Shown here: piece after piece, positions 9,098 through 17,791 of the stretch
Layout: each line of letters begins with the position of its first letter
How positions within the stretch are numbered: position 1 is the first letter of the stretch
Made by a program: the position numbers and the translations under genes
Assembly (NCBI RefSeq): GCF_024436055.1
Contig: NZ_JANFNH010000017.1
Span: 1 to 64,000 of the forward strand
Source: Streptantibioticus rubrisoli
GTDB taxonomy: Bacteria > Actinomycetota > Actinomycetes > Streptomycetales > Streptomycetaceae
Direction: 5' to 3'
DNA: 64,000 nucleotides
The notes under the pieces: generated by a model
Seen by the model: the letters and a program-made list of their open reading frames with translations, nothing else
Databases searched by the model: none
What the model was told of the DNA's origin: nothing

Positions 9098-9188
9098 TGG
9101 GCCTCAATCCCCTGCTAGCCGTTTCGTGCTCGTCCCCCTGACACACCCCACGATAGGGCCCGGCACCGACAGGACTACGCTGAGAGGC

Positions 9189-9329
9189 ATGCAGAACGCC
9201 GCACTGAACCACCTCGCCGATGGGGCACCGGTCTCCAGCGAGCTCCTGCCCATCGTCATCGTCGTCGCGGTCGTCGGCGTGGTCTTCCTCGCGTGGTTCC
9301 TGTTGCGCGGTTACGGGAACAAGGACTGA
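9189..9329 (+). CDS. 46-residue single-pass membrane protein (micro-protein 1)
   Basis: The short product reads as an amphipathic N terminus (ALNHLADG), one very hydrophobic helix (residues 22-38) and a polar end RGYGNKD. TACGCT at 9176-9181 is 7 nt before the ATG, so a leaderless transcript is likely; GAGAGG could also act as a weak ribosome site. Its layout matches the next small gene (ALTQLAEG, helix, TRFNRDR), suggesting an old duplication. No function can be assigned. Confidence 0.72.
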   Translation: MQNAALNHLADGAPVSSELLPIVIVVAVVGVVFLAWFLLRGYGNKD

Positions 9330-9525
9330 CGGTCGGTTACTCGGTCCCGCGGTCGGCTGCCGCCGCGGGTACGTAGATCGCGTACACAGTGAGGACGCGC
9401 GGGGGCTGCGTGGGGTTCCTCACGCCCCGCACGTACCATGTGGCACGAGTTTCCGGGCCGGTTCGCCCGCCCGGCGGCTCACCGCGACTCGACCGCATCC
9501 TCGACCGCAAGGGGTCCCGCCGACC

Positions 9526-9672
9526 ATGACCGCAAACATCCCAGCAGCTCTGACGCAGCTCGCCGAAGGCGGCAACCACGAGAGCCTGAGCCCGTACCTC
9601 ACCGGTGGCGGCGCGCTGTTCATCCTGCTGCTCCTGCTGTGGATCACCACGCGCTTCAACCGGGACCGCTGA
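9526..9672 (+). CDS. 48-residue single-pass membrane protein (micro-protein 2)
   Basis: A small protein with ALTQLAEGG near the N terminus, [18 protein letters not shown] as the membrane helix (about 27-43) and a short basic tail NRDR. It resembles the preceding micro-protein in order, spacing and end charges. It ends 43 nt before nadD. The genes are too short for a domain assignment; conservation next to nadD in other streptomycetes would be the test of reality. Confidence 0.7.
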   Translation: MTANIPAALTQLAEGGNHESLSPYLTGGGALFILLLLLWITTRFNRDR

Positions 9673-9715
9673 TCCGGGTCAGCGCTTCCCCAGGGGCCAA
9701 GTAGGGTGTGCTCGC

Positions 9716-10366
9716 ATGGGAGAGCAGGCAGTGCCCGCGCGCCCCTCCGCGACCGCTGACGGAGGGGCCGGGCCAGTGAAGAAACGACTCGGTGTGATGG
9801 GTGGGACCTTCGATCCCATCCACCACGGCCACCTGGTGGCGGCGAGCGAGGTCGCCAGCCTGTTCCACCTCGACGAGGTCGTCTTCGTCCCGACCGGCCA
9901 GCCCTGGCAGAAGGAGCACCAGCGGGTCTCCCCGGCCGAGGACCGCTACCTGATGACGGTCATCGCCACCGCGTCCAACCCGCAGTTCTCGGTGAGCCGC
10001 ATCGACATCGACCGCGGCGGCCGCACCTATACCCTCGACACCCTGCGGGACCTGCGCGCCGAGTACGGCGACGTCGACCTCTTCTTCATCACCGGCGCCG
10101 ACGCCCTGGCCCAGATCTTCTCCTGGCGGGACGCCCAGGAACTCTTCTCCATGGCGCACTTCATCGGCGTGACCAGACCCGGCCACACCCTGTCGGACCC
10201 CGGCATCCCCAACGGCGGGGTGTCCCTGGTCGAGGTACCCGCGCTGGCCATCTCGTCCACCGAGATCAGGGACCGTGTGGCGCAGGGCGAACCGGTCTGG
10301 TACCTGGTGCCCGACGGAGTGGTGCGCTACATCAACAAGCGGAATCTGTACCGGGACGCCGGGTAG
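9716..10366 (+). CDS. nadD: Nicotinate-nucleotide adenylyltransferase
   Basis: Transfers AMP from ATP to nicotinate mononucleotide in NAD synthesis. The nucleotidyltransferase motif [11 protein letters not shown] and the C-terminal ISSTEIRDR motif are intact; the length is 216 residues from ATG 9716. This start is supported by TAGGGT at 9702-9707, 8 nt upstream (leaderless). GTG 9776, 8 nt after GGAGGGG, would give a 196-residue enzyme starting [10 protein letters not shown] and is a serious alternative. The order nadD-LCP-rsfS-phosphatase is the usual actinobacterial one. Confidence 0.95.
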   Translation: MGEQAVPARPSATADGGAGPVKKRLGVMGGTFDPIHHGHLVAASEVASLFHLDEVVFVPTGQPWQKEHQRVSPAEDRYLMTVIATASNPQFSVSRIDIDRGGRTYTLDTLRDLRAEYGDVDLFFITGADALAQIFSWRDAQELFSMAHFIGVTRPGHTLSDPGIPNGGVSLVEVPALAISSTEIRDRVAQGEPVWYLVPDGVVRYINKRNLYRDAG

Positions 10367-10408
10367 CGATCGCTCGCGGTACTCGTTTTCTGATCTGGAG
10401 GGGTTCCC

Positions 10409-12037
10409 GTGACCGGCGACCAGGAGCACTACGGCCAGGACCCCTACGCGGGCGGCTGCCAGCAGCAGGGCGAGCAGGGCTACGACCCGTACGCCCCCGC
10501 CCAGCAGGGCTACGACCCGGCGTACTACCAGGGCCAGCAGCCCTATGCCCCGTATCCGGACCAGCAGTACCCGCAGCAGGGCTACGCCCAGCAGCCGTAC
10601 CCCCAGGAGTACCCGCAGCAGGGCTACGACGGCTACCAGACCTACCAGCAGCCGGGCTACCACGACCCGGCGGCGTACCCGCAGCAGTCCTACGACGAGC
10701 AGCACTACCAGGTCCCGCAGCCGCGCCAGGAGGAGCCGCCGCGCGCCCCCGAACCCGAACCCCAGCAGCCGCCGCGCCGTGACGAGGAGGCGCCCCGGGA
10801 GTTCCACACCGAGCAGTTCGCCTTCGTCGAGGACGAGGACGAACAGGCCGAAGACGTCATCGACTGGCTGAAGTTCTCCGAGTCCCGCACCGAGCGCCGC
10901 GACGAGCGCAAGCGCCGCGGCCGTACCCGGGTGGTCGTGCTGGCCGTGCTGCTGGTGCTGGCGCTGCTCGGCGGCGTCGGCTACCTGTGGCAGACCGGAA
11001 AGCTGCCGGGGCTCGGCAAGGGCACCGCCGCCGCCCAGGCCAGCGGCGCCCAGAAGCGCGACGTGATCGTGGTGCACCTGCGGCAGGTCGACAGCAACGA
11101 CAGCTCCACCGCGTTGCTGGTGGGCAACGAGACCACCGGCAGGGGCACCACCGTCCTGCTGCCCAACTCCCTTTCCGTGAACCCCGACGGCAACGGCACC
11201 ACCACCTTGGGCAAGTCCGTGGTGGACCAGGGCGCGGGACCCACCAGGGACGCGCTGAGCGCCCTGCTGGGCGCCAACATCCAGGGCACCTGGCGGCTGG
11301 ACACCCCCTATCTGGAGATCCTGGTCGACGCGGTCGGCGGCATCTCCGTCGACACCGACGCCACCATCACCTCAAACGGCAAGACCGTGGTGACCGCGGG
11401 CCAGCAGCAGGACCTGAGCGGGCAGGCGGCGGTCGCCTACGCCAGCTACCGCGGCGCCGGTGAGACGCAGGACAAGCAGCTCAACCGCTTCGGTCAGGTC
11501 ATGCAGGCGGTGCTGATGAAGCTGCCGAGCGACGCCGCCACCGCCACCAAGATCATCGACAGCCTGGGCGCCATCGCCGACCCCTCGCTCACCGACGCCC
11601 AACTCGGCGCCACCCTGGCGCACCTGGCGGACCAGGAGAAGGCCGGCCACTACAGCACCACCACGCTGCCGGTGCGGCCGGACGGCACCCTCAGCGAGCA
11701 GGCCACCAGCGGCGTGGTCAAGGACGTACTCGGCGGCACCGTGAAGAACACCGACACCAGCGGCATCCCGCGGGTCGCCGTGCGCGACGCCACCGGCAGC
11801 AAGAAGGCGGCGTCCTCCGCCCAGGTCGCGGTGGTCAACTCCGGCTACAGCTACGTGGACGGCGGCACCGCGGCGCCGCAGGCGAAGTCACAGGTGATCT
11901 ACGGCTCCGACAACCGGGCGCAGACCGCCAAGGAGCTGGCCAAGACCCTGGGCCTGCCGGACAGCGCGGTCAGCAAGGGACAGGGCACCGGCAACGCGGA
12001 CATCACCGTGGTACTGGGCGGTGACTACAAGGGGTGA
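10409..12037 (+). CDS. LytR-CpsA-Psr-type envelope protein with Gln/Tyr/Pro-rich N terminus and LytR_C domain
   Basis: The 542-residue protein begins with a ~130-residue cytoplasmic segment of QQGYDP/PQQGY-like repeats, then an acidic linker, a membrane helix (about 171-192), an LCP-like domain (about 210-380) and a C-terminal LytR_C-type domain (VAVVNSGYSYVDGG onwards). LCP proteins attach glycopolymers to peptidoglycan. Here the usual LCP signature residues are not evident: the position of the normal SIPRD motif reads LLPNS, and no clear DSR/DTR motif precedes it. It may be a non-catalytic member. The GTG start has GGAGGGG just upstream. It lies between nadD and rsfS as in other streptomycetes. 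Confidence 0.85.
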   Translation: MTGDQEHYGQDPYAGGCQQQGEQGYDPYAPAQQGYDPAYYQGQQPYAPYPDQQYPQQGYAQQPYPQEYPQQGYDGYQTYQQPGYHDPAAYPQQSYDEQHYQVPQPRQEEPPRAPEPEPQQPPRRDEEAPREFHTEQFAFVEDEDEQAEDVIDWLKFSESRTERRDERKRRGRTRVVVLAVLLVLALLGGVGYLWQTGKLPGLGKGTAAAQASGAQKRDVIVVHLRQVDSNDSSTALLVGNETTGRGTTVLLPNSLSVNPDGNGTTTLGKSVVDQGAGPTRDALSALLGANIQGTWRLDTPYLEILVDAVGGISVDTDATITSNGKTVVTAGQQQDLSGQAAVAYASYRGAGETQDKQLNRFGQVMQAVLMKLPSDAATATKIIDSLGAIADPSLTDAQLGATLAHLADQEKAGHYSTTTLPVRPDGTLSEQATSGVVKDVLGGTVKNTDTSGIPRVAVRDATGSKKAASSAQVAVVNSGYSYVDGGTAAPQAKSQVIYGSDNRAQTAKELAKTLGLPDSAVSKGQGTGNADITVVLGGDYKG

Positions 12038-12126
12038 CCGCGGCCGGGCGAAAAACCGGAGGCGGGCTGGCCACCGCGGCATGAGACCCTGGAGGGGTAC
12101 CCGTTCCCGACCGGAAAGCATGGCTT

Positions 12127-12561
12127 GTGACCGCCACGGACCGCTCCCTCGAGCTGATCACCACCGCCGCACAGGCGGCAGCCGACAAGCTCGCGCACGA
12201 CATCATCGCCTACGACGTCAGCGACGTGCTCGCCATCACGGACGCGTTCCTGCTCGCCTCCGCACCCAACGACCGGCAGGTCAAAGCGATCGTCGACGAG
12301 GTCGAGGAGCGGCTGCACAAGGAGCTGGGCGCCAAGCCGGTGCGTCGCGAGGGCGAGCGCGAGGGCCGCTGGGTGCTGCTCGACTACGTCGACATCGTGG
12401 TGCACGTCCAGCACGCCGAGGAGCGGGTGTTCTACGCGCTGGAGCGGCTGTGGAAGGACTGCCCGGAGATCGAGCTGCCCAAGGACGCGGTGGCGACCCG
12501 TGGCAAGGTCGCGGAGTACGCCCGGCAGCACGGCGCCGAGGCGGACGGAGAGCTGAGCTGA
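12127..12561 (+). CDS. rsfS: Ribosomal silencing factor RsfS
   Basis: The 144-residue protein belongs to the RsfS/YbeB/iojap family, which binds L14 on the 50S subunit and blocks joining with 30S. The family core is clear: DKLAHDIIAYDVSDVLAITDAFLLASAPNDRQV in outline, EGRWVLLDYVDIVVHV, and RVFYALERLW. It starts at GTG without a strong ribosome site. The C-terminal extension after ERLWKDCPEIELP is short and acidic. It is followed 20 nt later by the phosphatase gene, so the two are likely co-transcribed. Confidence 0.95.
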   Translation: MTATDRSLELITTAAQAAADKLAHDIIAYDVSDVLAITDAFLLASAPNDRQVKAIVDEVEERLHKELGAKPVRREGEREGRWVLLDYVDIVVHVQHAEERVFYALERLWKDCPEIELPKDAVATRGKVAEYARQHGAEADGELS

Positions 12562-12581
12562 GCGCGCAGGAGCAGCCGCCG

Positions 12582-13271
12582 GTGAACGGCGGGACACAGC
12601 AGGGTACGGCCGAGCGGGAGCCCGGCCGTAAGAACGGGCGCGGCCGCCGCGTCGTGCTGTGGCGGCACGGCCAGACCTCCTGGAACCTGGAGCGCCGCTT
12701 CCAGGGCTCCACGGACATCCCGCTGACCGAGACCGGCGTCGCCCAGGCGCGCCGGGCGGCGCGGCTGCTCGCCGCGCTCAAGCCGGACGCGGTGATCTCC
12801 TCCGACCTGCGGCGGGCCGCGGCCACCGCGGCCGAGTTGTCCGCCGTGACCGGCCTTCAGCCCACGTACTACGAGGAGCTGCGGGAGACCTACGCGGGTG
12901 CCTGGCAGGGGCTGACCAGCACCGAGATCATGGAGCGGTACGGCGAGCAGTACCTGGCCTGGAAGCGCGGAGAGCCGGTGCGGCGCGGCGGCGGCGAGCT
13001 GGAGACCGAGGTCGCCGACCGGGCGGCGCCGGTGGTGCTGCGCGAGGTGGAGAAGCTGCCCGAGGACGGCACGCTGCTGGTGGTCAGCCACGGTGGCGCG
13101 ATCCGGGTCACCATCGGCCGCCTGCTGGGCCTGCCACCGGCGCACTGGGAGTCGCTCGGCGGTCTGTCCAACTGCTGCTGGTCGGTGCTCGGCCACGGCG
13201 CCCGTGGCTGGCGGCTGCTGGAGCACAACGCGGGGACGCTGCCGCAGCCGGTGCTCGGCGACGACGTGTGA
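12582..13271 (+). CDS. Histidine phosphatase (phosphoglycerate-mutase-like)
   Basis: The 229-residue protein carries the phosphatase signature LWRHGQTSWNLERRFQG with the catalytic histidine at residue 29, a second histidine in VVSHGGAIR, and GAWQGLTSTEI between them. This family dephosphorylates small metabolites; some members in this genomic position are annotated as glucosyl-3-phosphoglycerate phosphatase (GpgP), which cannot be confirmed from sequence alone. GTG 12582 is chosen because GCAGGAG lies 8 nt upstream. It is the last gene before the tRNA-Ala. Confidence 0.9.
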   Translation: MNGGTQQGTAEREPGRKNGRGRRVVLWRHGQTSWNLERRFQGSTDIPLTETGVAQARRAARLLAALKPDAVISSDLRRAAATAAELSAVTGLQPTYYEELRETYAGAWQGLTSTEIMERYGEQYLAWKRGEPVRRGGGELETEVADRAAPVVLREVEKLPEDGTLLVVSHGGAIRVTIGRLLGLPPAHWESLGGLSNCCWSVLGHGARGWRLLEHNAGTLPQPVLGDDV

Positions 13272-13279
13272 CCGCCGAT

Positions 13280-13309
13280 TTCACGAATCAGCAGGTCACC
13301 CGCTAAGCT
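13280..13309 (+). promoter_or_regulatory. Predicted promoter of first tRNA-Ala
   Basis: TTCACG (13280-13285) and TAAGCT (13304-13309) are 18 nt apart and lie 39-68 nt upstream of the tRNA 5' end. Confidence 0.5.
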
Positions 13310-13347
13310 TCTACTCGTTCCCGGCAAGGAGACGAGCCGAGAACAGC

Positions 13348-13420
<73 letters not shown>

Positions 13421-13426
13421 CGGGCA

Positions 13427-13456
13427 ACGGACCACCTCCGGGTGGTCCGTTCTGTT
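13427..13456 (+). terminator. Terminator after tRNA-Ala copy 1
   Basis: ACGGACCACC (13427-13436) pairs perfectly with GGTGGTCCGT (13441-13450) around TCCG and is followed by TCTGTT. Confidence 0.85.
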
Positions 13457-13565
13457 ATGCGGCACGAAAACGGCGGGCCCACTCGAGCACGCACCTCGCC
13501 TGCGAACCCGCCGGAACGCGCCCTTGGATCCGCCGCCCGGACGGCGCCCCGAACTCCCCGACAGA

Positions 13566-14504
13566 TCAGGCCCGTTGGGCCGCCCTTTCACGTTCCTCCC
13601 GCAGCTCGGAGAGCGGTCGCCCGTGCAGCGGGCAGCCGATCACCGGATCACCGAGTGCGCGCAGTTGGGCCAGTCGGGCGCGGGTGGCCTCGTTCTCCGG
13701 CGTGTAGACGACGATGCGGTGCTCCGGCATGCCGTCGATCGCCAGTGAGGTGGACACCAGCCGCAGCTCGCCCACCCCGGGGTAGTCGACGATCTTGGTG
13801 CGTCGCCCCGGTGGTGCCACATCGCCGCTCGCCCACAGCTGGGCGAAGTCGGCGCTCGCCCTGATCAGCCGGTCGATGAAGTGCTCCCAGGCCGGTTCCC
13901 CGAGGTGCCTGCCGTACGCGGAGCGCAGTTGCGCCACCATCCGGGCCGCCTCCTCCGGGCTGTGGCGCAGGTTCTGGCAGCAGGGCGGAACGGTGAACAT
14001 CCGCCACAGCACATTGCGCTCGCTCAGGTCCGGCAGCCGTGTCGCGGGCCAGATGGCGCAGTACGCGGTGTTGGCGGCCCGTACGTCGTAGCGGGCGTTG
14101 TAGACCACCGCGGCCAGCGGGTCGAGGGCGTCGAGGATGGCCTGCACCTCGGGGTCCACCTCGTCCGCGTCGGCCACCGCCTCCCGCACGAACGGCACGC
14201 CCGCGAGCCGGTACAGATGCTCGCGCTCCGTCGCGTCCAGCCGCAGCACCCGCGCCACCGCGTCCAGCACCTGAACGCTGGCGTTGATCGGGCGGCCCTG
14301 CTCCAGCCACGTGTACCAGGTCACCCCCACCCCGGCGAGCTGGGCGACCTCCTCGCGGCGCAGCCCGGGGGTGCGGCGGCGGGGGCCTGGCGGGAGCCCC
14401 ACGTCCTGTGGGGTGACCCGGGCGCGGCGGCTGCGCAGGTATGCGGCCAGTTCGGTGCGCCGATTGCCGTGCGCCGTCGTACCGCGGCCGTTGATCGCCC
14501 CCAT
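13566..14504 (-). CDS. MmyB-type XRE-family transcriptional regulator (module 1)
   Basis: The 312-residue DNA-binding protein starts with a helix-turn-helix domain (about 20-95) showing the family signature RRRTPGLRREEVAQLAGVGVTWYTWLEQGR, followed by the MmyB ligand-binding domain (AVVYNARYDVRAANTAY, AHRWS-like region, then the C-terminal DPVIGCPLHG end). It is divergent from an MFS exporter 96 nt away, with a perfect palindrome between them, the usual arrangement for a local repressor. A second module of the same design is at 57932-60308. CACGAT 6 nt before the ATG could be a -10 box of a leaderless transcript. Confidence 0.92.
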   Translation of the reverse strand: MGAINGRGTTAHGNRRTELAAYLRSRRARVTPQDVGLPPGPRRRTPGLRREEVAQLAGVGVTWYTWLEQGRPINASVQVLDAVARVLRLDATEREHLYRLAGVPFVREAVADADEVDPEVQAILDALDPLAAVVYNARYDVRAANTAYCAIWPATRLPDLSERNVLWRMFTVPPCCQNLRHSPEEAARMVAQLRSAYGRHLGEPAWEHFIDRLIRASADFAQLWASGDVAPPGRRTKIVDYPGVGELRLVSTSLAIDGMPEHRIVVYTPENEATRARLAQLRALGDPVIGCPLHGRPLSELREERERAAQRA

Positions 14505-14541
14505 GCGCTCATCGTGCCGTGCCGCCGTGCACCCTGCCAGG

Positions 14542-14558
14542 TGCTGGTGGTACCAGCA
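14542..14558. promoter_or_regulatory. Candidate operator of module 1
   Basis: TGCTGGT-GGT-ACCAGCA is a perfect 7-bp inverted repeat with a 3-nt centre, in the divergent gap between the MmyB-type regulator and the MFS gene. The nine bases TGCTGGTGG recur in the equivalent gap of module 2 at 59387. Confidence 0.55.
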
Positions 14559-14600
14559 TCACCGGGCTCTCACCACCCGTACCGCCGGTCCAGCACCGTC

Positions 14601-16127
14601 ATGGCCATGGCACAGACCGCAACCACCTCCACCATCAACGCGATTGACCGCGAACCACTACGGCACGGGCATCGGCGGCGCGGCTCGCCACGGTCCGGCT
14701 GGCTGCTGGCGATCGTGCTGACCGGCCAGTTCATGGCGCTACTTGACGCCTCCATCGTCAATGTGGCGGCCCCGACCATCCGCGTCGACCTGCACGCCTC
14801 GGGCGGCGGACTCCAACTGGTCGTCGCGGGCTACACCATCACCTACGCCGTGCTGCTGATCACCGGTGCCCGGTTGGGCGACCTGCTGGGGCACCGCAGG
14901 ATGTTCCTCGGTGGTCTTGCGGTGTTCACCGCCGCCTCGCTGGCCTGCGGACTCGCCGCGGGCATCGGGGAGTTGACCGCCTTCCGGCTGGTGCAGGGCG
15001 CGGGATCGGCGCTGATGCTGCCGCAGGTGCTCAGTCTGATCCAGCGGACGTTCACGGGTTCGGCGCGGGTACGGGCGCTCAACGCGTTCTCCGCGGTGCT
15101 GGCCAGCGGCTACGCCTTGGGCCAGGTGCTCGGCGGACTGCTGGTCGGCGCCGACCTGTTCGGCTCCGGCTGGCGTCCGGTGTTCCTGGTGAACGTGCCG
15201 ATCGGCGCCGTACTCCTGCTGGCCGGGCCACGGCTGATGCCTCGCGACGGTGAGCGGGCCCAGGAGCGGCAACGCGCCCTGGACCTACCGGGCTTGGTGA
15301 CGCTGGCGGCGGCCGTGACGCTGTTCACCGTTCCGCTGGTGCTCGGGCAGCAGCAGGGATGGCCGGTGTGGTGCTGGGCGTCTTTGGCGCTCAGCGGCGC
15401 GCTGCTGGCGGTGTTCGCCGCGTTCGAGTCACGGCTGGCACGGCGCGGGGGAGCGCCGTTGATCTCGGGGCGGGTGCTCCGCGCGCCGGGGATGCGGACC
15501 GCCGTGGTGCGCATCGGGCTGGTGATGGCGCTCAACGCGGGGCTGATGTTCGCCTTCGCGCTGCACCTGCAGTCCGGGCTGGGGCGCGACGCCCTGGACG
15601 CCGGGCTGGTCTTCGCCCCCGCCGCGGTGGCGTTCGGCACGGTGAGCCTCAACTGGCGGCGGCTTCCGCCGCGTTGGCACGGCGCGCTGGTGCCGCTCGG
15701 CTTCGTCATCGCCGGTGCGGCCTGCGTCCTGTGCGGGCTGCTGCTACGGGACGGCGGCAGCGGCGGTATGTGCCTCTACCCGGCCATGGCGGCGGCGGGG
15801 CTCGGTGCGGGGCTGGCGTACGGGCCGAACCTCAACCGTGCGCTGGAGCGGGTGGCGCCGACGGACGCGGCCGACGCCAGCGGGCTGCTGGTAACCGTCA
15901 CCCAACTCGGCCAGCTGGTGGGCGTCGCCACCCTCGGCACGCTCTACCTCAACCGTCTGACGTACTACGCCCGTTACACCCCCGGCACCGCGCACGCCTC
16001 CGCTCAGGCGCTGTGGCTCACCGCGGCCGCGCTGGCCGTGATCGCGTTGCTGGGCGTGCTCGCCGGGCCGCTCAGTGGTCGGCGTACGCCTGGTCGTGCC
16101 GGGACGTGCGGGACTGCGCCGGAATGA
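14601..16127 (+). CDS. MFS drug/metabolite exporter, DHA2-like (module 1)
   Basis: The 508-residue membrane protein has the 12-14 helix MFS pattern with the DHA2 hallmarks LDASIVNVAAPTI in the first helix, LGDLLGHRRMF in loop 2-3 and RLVQGAGSALMLP in the fourth segment. It probably exports a small molecule by proton antiport; the substrate is unknown. ATG 14601 or 14607 both fit. The 3' end overlaps the convergent GT87 gene by 56 nt. Regulation by the divergent MmyB-type protein is likely from arrangement. Confidence 0.9.
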   Translation: MAMAQTATTSTINAIDREPLRHGHRRRGSPRSGWLLAIVLTGQFMALLDASIVNVAAPTIRVDLHASGGGLQLVVAGYTITYAVLLITGARLGDLLGHRRMFLGGLAVFTAASLACGLAAGIGELTAFRLVQGAGSALMLPQVLSLIQRTFTGSARVRALNAFSAVLASGYALGQVLGGLLVGADLFGSGWRPVFLVNVPIGAVLLLAGPRLMPRDGERAQERQRALDLPGLVTLAAAVTLFTVPLVLGQQQGWPVWCWASLALSGALLAVFAAFESRLARRGGAPLISGRVLRAPGMRTAVVRIGLVMALNAGLMFAFALHLQSGLGRDALDAGLVFAPAAVAFGTVSLNWRRLPPRWHGALVPLGFVIAGAACVLCGLLLRDGGSGGMCLYPAMAAAGLGAGLAYGPNLNRALERVAPTDAADASGLLVTVTQLGQLVGVATLGTLYLNRLTYYARYTPGTAHASAQALWLTAAALAVIALLGVLAGPLSGRRTPGRAGTCGTAPE

Positions 16128-17430
16128 CCGTGCGAGGCGTCTCGCGGCGCGTCCGTAGCGCCCGCGCCGCCTGGGTAGCGGCGACCGCCAGGAACGCCAG
16201 GCCGATCAGCGGGTAGAGCGCGGACAGCAGCATCTGCCCGGCGTTCTGGTGCAGTTCGAAACGCCACCCGGGAGTGTGCGGCACCGCCCACAGCAGGAAG
16301 GAGCAGAACAGCACCCCGGTCAGCGCCGCACCCGCCCGCCACCGAGGGTCACGCCGCCGCAGCGCCTCCGAGCCCAGCAGCAGCACCATCGGGACGCACC
16401 ACACCCAGTGGTGCGACCACGACACCGGGCTGACCAGCAGCGCCGTCACCGCGCACGCGCAGGCCGCCCAGGCCGCCCCGGACGGCAGCCGGTCACCGGC
16501 CAGCGCCGCCGCCACCGCGACCGCCAGCCCGAGCACACCGACCAGCGCCGCCGCGACCAGCCACGACCCGCCCGGGTCCGGGGTGTGCAGCAGGCGGGCC
16601 AGCACACCGCGCACCGACTGGTTGGCGGTCTCCTCGGCATGGCCGACCCGGTTGGCGGCGAAGACCATCCGGGTCCAGAAGTCGTGTGAGTCCCTGGGCA
16701 GCGCCACCGCCGCCACGGTCACCGTCCCCACGAAGGCGGCCGCGGCCACCGTGGCCCGGCGCAGCGCCGGGTTCCACACCGGGCGGCCGGTGCGCAGCCG
16801 CCGCCAGCCCTGGGCGGCGCCCACCAGCGCCAGGAAGACACCGAACAGCGCCGGGGTCAGCTTGATCCCGGCGGCGATCCCGATGCCGACCCCGGCCCAG
16901 CGGTGGCCGGAGCGACGGGTCAGGTCCCACAGCACCAGCACCGCCAGCAGCAGGTTGATCTGCCCGTACCGCAGTGTCGTCCACACCGGCTCGCACCACA
17001 CCGCCAGCGCGCTGACGGCGAGCGTCGCCGCCGCGCGCGGCACCCGGTGCGGCCTGCCGACCAGCCGCAGCGACAGATGGACCACCGCCACCAGCAGCCC
17101 GAGGTTGGCCAGTGTGGCCGCGGTCCGCATCGCCGGGACACCGAGCCAGCTCAGCGGCGCGAAGAGGATCGCGGCGAACGGCGGATAGGTGTTCGGCAGC
17201 TTCGCCTCGGTGGCCACCATCGCGTACAGGTCGTGACCGGTCCGCATGGTCCAGCCCTCGGCCCGGTACACCATGAGGTCGATCATGGAGACGTGCGCGG
17301 CGCGCTGCGCGATCCAGAAGCAGGTGAACGACGCCAGACAGGCCAGTGCGGCCAATGTGTTCGGGCGTCGCGCTATGAGGTCCCTGACCGCGCCGGTACG
17401 CGGGTCGCTGATCGGCTGCGTCGCGGTCAC
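16072..17430 (-). CDS. GT87-type polyprenyl-phosphate-dependent mannosyltransferase-like membrane protein
   Basis: This 452-residue, largely hydrophobic protein has about ten membrane helices and the GT87 (DUF2029) features: an acidic residue after the first helix (HVSMIDLMVYRAEGW), NTYPPFAAILFAPLSWL, LRYGQINLLLAVLVLWDL and SPVSWSHHWVW. GT87 enzymes are alpha-1,2-mannosyltransferases of cell-envelope glycans using polyprenyl-phosphomannose. The GTG start is preceded by AGGAG. The gene converges on the MFS gene (56-nt overlap) and its start is about 235 nt upstream of the second tRNA-Ala. Donor and acceptor are not deducible. Confidence 0.85.
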   Translation of the reverse strand: MTATQPISDPRTGAVRDLIARRPNTLAALACLASFTCFWIAQRAAHVSMIDLMVYRAEGWTMRTGHDLYAMVATEAKLPNTYPPFAAILFAPLSWLGVPAMRTAATLANLGLLVAVVHLSLRLVGRPHRVPRAAATLAVSALAVWCEPVWTTLRYGQINLLLAVLVLWDLTRRSGHRWAGVGIGIAAGIKLTPALFGVFLALVGAAQGWRRLRTGRPVWNPALRRATVAAAAFVGTVTVAAVALPRDSHDFWTRMVFAANRVGHAEETANQSVRGVLARLLHTPDPGGSWLVAAALVGVLGLAVAVAAALAGDRLPSGAAWAACACAVTALLVSPVSWSHHWVWCVPMVLLLGSEALRRRDPRWRAGAALTGVLFCSFLLWAVPHTPGWRFELHQNAGQMLLSALYPLIGLAFLAVAATQAARALRTRRETPRTVIPAQSRTSRHDQAYADH

Positions 17431-17594
17431 GGTGGTGGCTCCTGGGGTCCGGGGGCTTGGCTCGGCCCGGTCCGGCGGGCCGGGTCGTCGATCGGGCGGC
17501 GCGGAAGCCCGACAGTACCTTCTGCGGGGTTTGCGCAGCAGAGCGCGGTCCTCCCGTGTGCCCCGAAAGGCATGCGGGCGCCCACTCGGCCGAT

Positions 17595-17625
17595 TTGGCG
17601 AAACGCCCCCCGCACCGTGTAATGT
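17595..17625 (+). promoter_or_regulatory. Predicted promoter of second tRNA-Ala
   Basis: TTGGCG at 17595-17600 is followed by overlapping -10 candidates, TGTAAT (17618-17623, 17-nt spacer) and TAATGT (17620-17625, 19-nt spacer). The tRNA begins about 40 nt further on. Confidence 0.5.
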
Positions 17626-17665
17626 TTACTCAGTCGCCGGGGGGTCCCGGCGGAGAGCAGGACCT

Positions 17666-17738
<73 letters not shown>

Positions 17739-17743
17739 CGAGT

Positions 17744-17791
17744 ACGAGGGCGACCTGGAACCGCGAGTAGCGCGGGGCGGGTCGCCCTCGT
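17744..17791 (+). terminator. Terminator after tRNA-Ala copy 2
   Basis: ACGAGGGCGACC (17744-17755) pairs with GGTCGCCCTCGT (17780-17791), with an inner CCGCG/CGCGG-like stem, then CGTTTCCGTTT. Confidence 0.75.

Noticed and set aside
10430-10720. Repetitive DNA that could be taken for a CRISPR-like or satellite array
   Set aside because: It encodes QQGYDP/PQQGY peptide repeats in frame at the start of the LCP-like protein; spacing is irregular and codon-based.
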